Shown here: positions 58,703 to 64,000 of the stretch, in pieces
Numbering within the stretch: position 1 is the first letter of the stretch
How the letters are laid out: each line of letters starts with the position of its first letter
DNA from: PHAA01 sp964457945
Lineage (GTDB): Bacteria > Bacillota > Syntrophomonadia > Syntrophomonadales > Syntrophomonadaceae
Assembly (NCBI GenBank): GCA_964457945.1
Contig: CAYWFX010000009.1
Coordinates: 23,195 to 87,194, forward strand
DNA: 64,000 nt
Reading direction: 5' to 3'
The notes under the pieces: generated by a model
Database searches by the model: none
What the model was told of the DNA's origin: nothing
What the model saw: only the letters and a program-made list of their open reading frames with translations
Translations under genes and position numbers: made by a program

Positions 58703-61198
58703 ATGGCACTTAAAGATTTTGTGAAAAAGTTAATAGATGATAATGAAAAAGAGGTCAAGAAATTAAGGCGGGTAGCTGAGAAAATTAATACCTTGGAAGA
58801 GGATTGCCGGAAACTGGCGGACGAAGATTTTCCTAAAAAAACTAACGAATTTAGGGAAAGATTAAAGAATGATGAAGGATTAGACGATATATTAGCTGAG
58901 GCATTTGCTCTGGTTAGGGAGGCTTCGCGCCGGACGCTGGGTATGAGGCCATTTGATGTGCAATTAATAGGTGGTATGGTTCTGCATAAGGGTAAAATTG
59001 CAGAGATGAAAACCGGGGAAGGAAAAACCCTGGTGGCTACTCTACCTGCTTATTTAAATGCTTTGGAAGGCAAAGGCGTACATATTGTTACCGTAAATGA
59101 TTACTTGGCCAGCCGCGATGCGAATTGGATGAGGCCGGTCTATGAGTTCCTGGGCTTGTCAGTAGGGCTTATTGTTCACGACTTAAGCTATGCGGAACGG
59201 AGAGAAGCCTATGCCTGCGATGTGGCCTATGCGACCAATAATGAATTAGGATTTGATTACCTGCGTGATAATATGGTGGTGGCAGCGGACAACATGGTAC
59301 AGCGTCCTCTCCATTATGCCATTATCGATGAGGTGGATTCCATCCTCATTGATGAAGCACGAACCCCTTTGATTATTTCTGGTGAAGGTGATAAACCCAC
59401 CGATTTATATTACAGGATTGCCAAATTCATGCCTCGTTTGATTAACGAAGAAGATTATAAGGTAGATGAGAAGGCTAATCTGGTTACCCTGACTGAGGAG
59501 GGTGTTAAAAAGGTAGAGAAGCATTTTAACATTGATAATCTGGCCGAGAATATGGAAATAGCTCATCACGTAAACCAGGGTCTCAGAGCTAGCACCCTGA
59601 TGAGGAAAGATAAGGATTATGTTATCAAGGATGATCAGATAATTATTGTTGATGAGTTTACTGGTCGTTTGATGTTTGGCCGGCGCTATAGTGACGGACT
59701 GCACCAAGCCATTGAGGCCAAAGAAGGGGTTAAGATAGAGAAGGAATCGCAGACCCTGGCTACCATAACTTTTCAGAATTATTTCCGCATGTATAAGAAA
59801 CTAGCCGGTATGACTGGAACGGCGAAGACCGAAGAAGATGAATTCAGAAATATTTATGGTATGGACGTAGTAGCTATTCCTACCCACCTGCCCATGGTAC
59901 GTGATGATAACTCAGACTGGGTGTATCGCAGTGAACAGGGCAAGTTTTTAGCTGCGGTGGAAGATATTATTGAAAAATCTAAAAAAACGCAGCCGGTTCT
60001 GGTGGGAACAATTAGTATTGAGAAATCCGAATTATTGAGCGCGATGCTATCCAAAAGAGGTGTCAAGCACCAGGTATTGAACGCTAAACACCATGAAAAG
60101 GAAGCTCAGATAATTTCCCAGGCTGGTCAGCCTGGAACTGTTACTATAGCAACTAACATGGCTGGCAGAGGAACTGATATAGTCCTGGGGGAAGGGGTAC
60201 AAGCTCTAGGCGGCCTTTATGTACTGGGAACTGAAAGGCATGAATCCCGTCGTATTGATAACCAGCTTCGGGGGCGTTCAGGGCGTCAGGGTGATCCTGG
60301 GGAATCCCGCTTTTATGTATCTCTGGAAGATGATTTAATGAGACTATTCGGCTCGTCTAACATAGAGGGAATAATGGATCGCCTGGGGATGGATGATAGT
60401 ATTCCCATTGAAAATAAATTGATTAGTAAGGCGATTGAAAATGCTCAGAAGAAAGTCGAGACTCGTAATTTCGGTATCCGCAAAAATGTTCTGGAATATG
60501 ACGATGTAATTAATAAGCAGCGGGTCGTTATTTATGGGGAACGCAAGAAGGTTCTTTACGGTGAAGATTTAAAAGAGACTATTGCTGCTATGATCGATGA
60601 TGTAATAGAGCAGGTGATTGACAGCTTTGCCGGTGAATTTAAATATACTGATGAATGGGATTTGGATGGCCTAATAAACTATCTGGAACAGAATGTTCTG
60701 CCTGACCCTGGTTTTACGCGGGAGAATATTCTAGGTATGACGAAAGAGGAAGTAAAGGAACTGGTGGGTGAAAAAACCCATGCCCTGTATGAGAACCGCG
60801 AAGAAGAACTGGGCCACGAGACTATGCGGGAAATAGAGAAGGCTATCATGCTCCGGATTATTGATAATAAATGGATGGATCACATTGATGCCATGGATCA
60901 GCTGCGGAATGGCATTAACCTGCGGGCATACGCTCAGCGGGATCCGTTGATTGAATACAAATTTGAAGCCTATGAAGCATTTCAGGCCATGATATTCAGC
61001 ATAAAAGAAGATGTAGTAAGATATGTTCTTAGGGTCAAGGTCATAGAAAGGCCAGAGGAGAGAAAAATGGTCATGAACCAGGGCGAAGATGTGGAAAAGA
61101 AGCCGGTTCGCGTAGGGGAGAAAGTAGGCAGAAACGACATCTGCCCCTGTGGGAGTGGTAAGAAATATAAAAAATGTTGTGGGAGAGGGGTTAGTTAA
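58703..61198 (+). CDS. secA: Preprotein translocase ATPase SecA
   Basis: An 831-residue motor of the Sec pathway. Walker A lies in 'AEMKTGEGKTLVATLPAYL', 'IIDEVDSILIDEARTPLIISG' is Walker B with its flank, 'TNMAGRGTDIVLG' and 'QLRGRSGRQGDPG' are NBD2 motifs, and 'ICPCGSGKKYKKCCG' is the C-terminal zinc-binding SecB-type tail. The ATG has AAGAGG upstream. The motA start overlaps the stop by one base, so motA, motB and prfB probably follow on one transcript. Confidence 0.97.
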   Translation: MALKDFVKKLIDDNEKEVKKLRRVAEKINTLEEDCRKLADEDFPKKTNEFRERLKNDEGLDDILAEAFALVREASRRTLGMRPFDVQLIGGMVLHKGKIAEMKTGEGKTLVATLPAYLNALEGKGVHIVTVNDYLASRDANWMRPVYEFLGLSVGLIVHDLSYAERREAYACDVAYATNNELGFDYLRDNMVVAADNMVQRPLHYAIIDEVDSILIDEARTPLIISGEGDKPTDLYYRIAKFMPRLINEEDYKVDEKANLVTLTEEGVKKVEKHFNIDNLAENMEIAHHVNQGLRASTLMRKDKDYVIKDDQIIIVDEFTGRLMFGRRYSDGLHQAIEAKEGVKIEKESQTLATITFQNYFRMYKKLAGMTGTAKTEEDEFRNIYGMDVVAIPTHLPMVRDDNSDWVYRSEQGKFLAAVEDIIEKSKKTQPVLVGTISIEKSELLSAMLSKRGVKHQVLNAKHHEKEAQIISQAGQPGTVTIATNMAGRGTDIVLGEGVQALGGLYVLGTERHESRRIDNQLRGRSGRQGDPGESRFYVSLEDDLMRLFGSSNIEGIMDRLGMDDSIPIENKLISKAIENAQKKVETRNFGIRKNVLEYDDVINKQRVVIYGERKKVLYGEDLKETIAAMIDDVIEQVIDSFAGEFKYTDEWDLDGLINYLEQNVLPDPGFTRENILGMTKEEVKELVGEKTHALYENREEELGHETMREIEKAIMLRIIDNKWMDHIDAMDQLRNGINLRAYAQRDPLIEYKFEAYEAFQAMIFSIKEDVVRYVLRVKVIERPEERKMVMNQGEDVEKKPVRVGEKVGRNDICPCGSGKKYKKCCGRGVS

Positions 61199-61989
61199 TG
61201 GATCTAGCTACTCTGATTGGATTGTTTGTAGGACTTTTTATGATAGTTCTTGCCTTTATTGAAGAAGGCGGGAAGATGGGCATGCTCCTAGTTGGTACCG
61301 CAGCTATGATTGTGTTTGGCGGAACTATTGGTGCGACCATAACAAGCTTTACCTTAGAGGAAATTAAAAAAGTTCCCTATTTTTTTAAGGTTGTTTTTAC
61401 TGATAAGCGGGTGGATTATGCCAGCGTTCTGGAGTCATTGGTTGATACTGCGGATAAGGCCCGTCGGGAAGGCTTACTAAGCCTGGAAAGCCAGTTGGCT
61501 ACGATCGATAATAAATTCCTGGCCCGAGGTCTGCAAATGGTTATTGATGGTACTGATCCGGAATTAACCAGGAGTATGCTGGAAATGGAAATGGAAGCCT
61601 TCGAAAGTGGGGAGAAAGTCGGTACTGAGATATTTATGACGGCAGGTGGCTTTGGTCCTACCATGGGTATCATTGGTACAGTTATGGGTATGGTCAATGT
61701 TTTAAGTAATTTGTCTAATCCAGATGAATTGGGGGCATCTATTGCGGTGGCCTTCCTGGCTACTCTATATGGTATAGCCTCAGCTAACTTATTTTGGATT
61801 CCTTTTGGCACTAAAATTAAAATAAAGACTGCCAAGGATGTTTTGCTAATGGAAATGGTTACGGAGGGAATTCTTTCTATTCAAGCTGGAGAGAATCCCC
61901 GGGTTATAAAAGAAAAGCTGATGACCTTCCTCCCTGCTGAAACTCGGGAAAAGGTAGTCGCTCAAGAGAGAGCACAAATGGGGATGTGA
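61198..61989 (+). CDS. motA: Flagellar stator protein MotA
   Basis: A 263-residue protein with four membrane segments (residues ~3-22, ~30-50, ~150-170 and ~180-205) and a cytoplasmic loop between. 'AGGFGPTMGIIGTVMGMVNVLSNL' and 'SIAVAFLATLYGIASANLFWIPF' are the conserved channel segments including the two prolines. With MotB it couples ion flow to rotation. The start overlaps the secA stop (TAATG). It is four bases before motB. Confidence 0.93.
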   Translation: MDLATLIGLFVGLFMIVLAFIEEGGKMGMLLVGTAAMIVFGGTIGATITSFTLEEIKKVPYFFKVVFTDKRVDYASVLESLVDTADKARREGLLSLESQLATIDNKFLARGLQMVIDGTDPELTRSMLEMEMEAFESGEKVGTEIFMTAGGFGPTMGIIGTVMGMVNVLSNLSNPDELGASIAVAFLATLYGIASANLFWIPFGTKIKIKTAKDVLLMEMVTEGILSIQAGENPRVIKEKLMTFLPAETREKVVAQERAQMGM

Positions 61990-61993
61990 TAAG

Positions 61994-62794
61994 ATGGCAG
62001 GTCGCAAAAAGAAGAAGCATGAAGAAGGCGAAGGCAACTTGGAGCGATGGCTGCTTAGCTATGCGGATTTCATAACCCTTTTAATGGTGTTTTTTATAAT
62101 CATGTATGCCATGAGTAAGGTGGATGTTACTAAATATTCGGCCATGGCTAACTCGTTAAGCGTGGTTTTAAACGGACAGGCCATGTCCATGCTGCAAGCC
62201 CAGGGACCTTCCCTCGCTCAAGGTATTTCCGGCCAGCAGGTTCCCGAAGGACCAGGCCAGACACCGGCCAACCAGGGACAGCTAGATGAGGTTAAAAAAC
62301 AGATTCAAGAGTTTATTAATGAGCAAAAATTAGAGAATCCAGTTAAGGATACGGGACAAACCTCTACTAAACTGGGAGATTACATAGTGATAATGGAACA
62401 GGAGCGAGGACTGGTGATCAGCTTCAAAGACGCCCTCCTTTTTACCAGTGGTTCCGATGTACTTAATCCCCAGGCCCGGGGTATAATAAAACAGGTAGGT
62501 TCGGCCTTGAACAAAGTACCTAATTTCGTTCGAGTTGAAGGACACACTGATAATTTACCAATTAATACCGCCAAATTTCCCTCCAACTGGGAGCTTTCAG
62601 TAATGCGGGCCTCAAATGTAGTGCATGTATTATCGGAAGATGCAGGCATTTCTCCGGATCGGCTTTCTGTCATTGGCTATGGTGAATATCGGCCTCTGGT
62701 TGCTAATATGGATGCCGCTTCTAACTCTATGAACCGGAGAGTGGATGTAGTAATTCTGAAAAAGAAATATGATTATTTTGAGCCTGGTCAATAA
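61994..62794 (+). CDS. motB: Flagellar stator protein MotB
   Basis: A 266-residue protein: a basic cytoplasmic start, one membrane segment with the proton-binding Asp25 in 'SYADFITLLMVFFIIMYAM'-type sequence, a linker, and an OmpA-like peptidoglycan-binding domain with 'VEGHTDNLPI' and 'NWELSVMRASNVV'. Tyr24-Asp25 is followed by Phe-Ile, as in H+-type MotB; Na+ use cannot be excluded. It is in one operon with motA. Confidence 0.93.
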   Translation: MAGRKKKKHEEGEGNLERWLLSYADFITLLMVFFIIMYAMSKVDVTKYSAMANSLSVVLNGQAMSMLQAQGPSLAQGISGQQVPEGPGQTPANQGQLDEVKKQIQEFINEQKLENPVKDTGQTSTKLGDYIVIMEQERGLVISFKDALLFTSGSDVLNPQARGIIKQVGSALNKVPNFVRVEGHTDNLPINTAKFPSNWELSVMRASNVVHVLSEDAGISPDRLSVIGYGEYRPLVANMDAASNSMNRRVDVVILKKKYDYFEPGQ

Positions 62795-62845
62795 CAACTA
62801 TATTGTGAAATAGGGCCTGAGTGGGCCTATAATGAGGTGATTTTT

Positions 62846-63950
62846 TTGATTGAAGATCCAGGGAGTACTATCACCGGGATAATAAACAGATTAAATGAGA
62901 TGAGGGTCTCTCTTTGACATTGCTACAAAACAGCAAGAAATAGAAAAACTGGAACATGCTAGCCTGGCCGAGAATTTTTGGGATGACAATCAGGAGGCCC
63001 AGAAGGTATCCAAGAGGATTAGTGAATTGCAGGATAGCGTGCAACAATTCGAACGATTTGAGCAGGAAGCCCAGTATCTAGGTGAAATGCTGCAAATGGC
63101 CGAGGCGGAAAATGAAGCTGAACTATATAGGGAGACGGTTCGCGAGCTGTCTTACTATGTTAGAAAGTTCAGGGAATTTGAACTGCTTATTTTATTTTCT
63201 GGGGAAAATGATCATGGCAACGCTATTGTATCGCTGCATGCCGGAGCTGGAGGCACCGAGGCTCAGGATTGGGTTCAGATGCTCCTGCGTATGTATACGC
63301 GCTGGGCGGAGTCAACCGGGTATGAAGTGGAAATTCTCGATTTCCTGGCCGGTGATGAGGCCGGCGTGAAAAGTGTAACCTTTATGGTTAAGGGGCTCTA
63401 TGCTTATGGCAAGTTAAAATGTGAAGAGGGCGTGCATCGCCTGATTCGCATTTCTCCCTTTGATGCGTCCGGTCGGCGCCATACGTCTTTTGCATCGGTG
63501 GCGGCTTTGCCGGAAGTAAGCGAGGAAATAGCGGTGAAAATCAACCCCGAGGACTTGCGTATTGATACCTATCGCTCGAGCGGAGCGGGAGGTCAGCATG
63601 TTAACAAGACTGACTCGGCGGTGCGCATCACTCATCTGCCTACCGGGATCGTAGCCCAATGTCAGAACGAACGCTCTCAGCATGCTAACCGCCTGGCGGC
63701 TATGAAAATTATCAATGCCCGCCTCTATGATCTGAAGGAGAAGGAACGAGAGGATAGCATGCAAAAAATAAAGGGAGAATATAAGGAGATAGCTTGGGGT
63801 AGTCAGATTAGAACCTACACCATGAACCCCTTTTCCCTGATAAAAGACCATCGCAGTAATCTGGAAGCCGGTAACGTGCAGGCGGTTTTGGATGGCGACC
63901 TGGATGATTTCATTAATGCCTGCTTACATCTAGGGACTATCAAAAAATAA
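62846..63950 (+). CDS. prfB: Peptide chain release factor 2, with programmed +1 frameshift
   Basis: Translation starts at TTG 62846 (AGGTGA seven bases before) and runs 23 codons to an in-frame TGA at 62915. A +1 shift at CTT-TGA-C then enters the main frame from GAC at 62916 to 63950, for 367 residues in total. The stop-recognition motif 'SPFD' and the catalytic 'SSGAGGQHVNKTDSAVR' (GGQ) are intact. In Bacillus prfB also follows secA; here motAB lies between. A weak hairpin after 63950 may end the transcript. Confidence 0.93.
62903..62918 (+). promoter_or_regulatory. RF2 programmed frameshift site
   Basis: AGG-GTC-TCT-CTT-TGA-C. The slippery CTT and UGA-C context equal the E. coli site, and AGG keeps its usual three codons before CTT, but the stimulatory Shine-Dalgarno is AGGG rather than AGGGGG. 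Low RF2 would let ribosomes slip and make more RF2. Confidence 0.93.
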
Positions 63951-64000
63951 ACCAGTCATTTACTCCGGTCTTTTTCGCACTATACTTCGTTCTCAAAACT

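Noticed and set aside
62846..63950. prfB read as a pseudogene because of an in-frame stop
   Set aside because: The TGA is in the conserved CTT-TGA-C recoding context of RF2 and the +1 frame continues directly, so the break is programmed.
1..64000. CRISPR arrays, insertion sequences, tRNA or rRNA genes
   Set aside because: Reading both strands, I saw no regularly spaced repeats, no transposase motifs and no tRNA-like cloverleaf with the conserved T-loop sequence. A dedicated search could still find a small RNA.

Overview
The window reads as a chromosomal segment of a motile, low-to-medium GC Gram-positive bacterium, most likely of the class Clostridia. A member close to Syntrophomonadaceae is a guess from overall protein character, not a demonstrated placement. 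The grounds are AGGAGG-type ribosome binding sites with many TTG and GTG starts, a Bacillus-like DegS/DegU pair, a FliW/CsrA switch, long-form HPF, and the gene order degS-degU ... comF-yvyF-flgM-flgN-flgK-flgL-yviE-fliW-csrA ... flagellin ... flaG-fliS-fliT ... hpf-secA ... prfB. That order is essentially the Bacillus subtilis degSU-to-prfB region.

Layout. 1-6.4 kb: the 3' end of an RND efflux pump, a TetR regulator, a secreted S41 protease on the minus strand, a UDP-GlcNAc 2-epimerase and a phosphohexomutase. 6.5-9.9 kb: DegS/DegU, a small membrane protein, ComF and YvyF. 10.1-19.3 kb: the late flagellar operon flgM-flgN-flgK-flgL-yviE-fliW-csrA-fliD. 19.4-21.7 kb: a 690-residue flagellin behind a sigma-28-type promoter and two CsrA-type hairpins. 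21.8-53.2 kb: a flagellar glycosylation island of about 31 kb set between flagellin and the flaG/fliS genes. 53.2-57.5 kb: a MntA/HepT toxin-antitoxin pair, YjfB, an unknown gene, two FlaG paralogues, FliS and two FliT/FlgN-like chaperones. 57.6-64 kb: a zinc-ribbon protein, HPF, SecA, MotA, MotB and PrfB, the last with a programmed +1 frameshift.

The island has a plus-strand left arm (21.8-34.7 kb): a Maf-type flagellin glycosyltransferase with a small partner, CMP-sugar, synthase and hydrolase genes of a pseudaminic-acid-like pathway, a PseB-like dehydratase, two cobalamin-binding-type radical SAM enzymes, methyltransferases and a PIG-L deacetylase. A minus-strand run of 14 genes (49.5 down to 34.7 kb) encodes a large glycosyltransferase, a complete heptose pathway (GmhA, GmhB and an HldE-like fusion in swapped domain order), two more radical SAM enzymes, a split transketolase, methyltransferases and sugar reductases/epimerases. 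A short plus-strand right arm (49.9-53.2 kb) holds a DUF2920-like protein, a sugar epimerase and a PseC-like aminotransferase.

The most interesting signal is regulatory. The same promoter shape (TAAA, exactly 16 bases, then an 8-mer ending CGAT-A-N) occurs before flagellin, before both divergent island operons at 49.65-49.76 kb, before pseB, before an unknown gene at 54.6 kb and before the second flaG, with a weaker form before yjfB. The pseB copy lies inside a decayed duplicate of part of pseG, and the parental sequence inside pseG has the same motif and spacing. This suggests a promoter that arose within a gene and was copied upstream of a pathway gene. The surface flagellar proteins also look co-expanded: FlgK and FlgL share an inserted domain of about 100 residues, FliD carries three copies of one module, and flagellin has a very large central insert. 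I saw no tRNA, rRNA, insertion sequence or CRISPR array.
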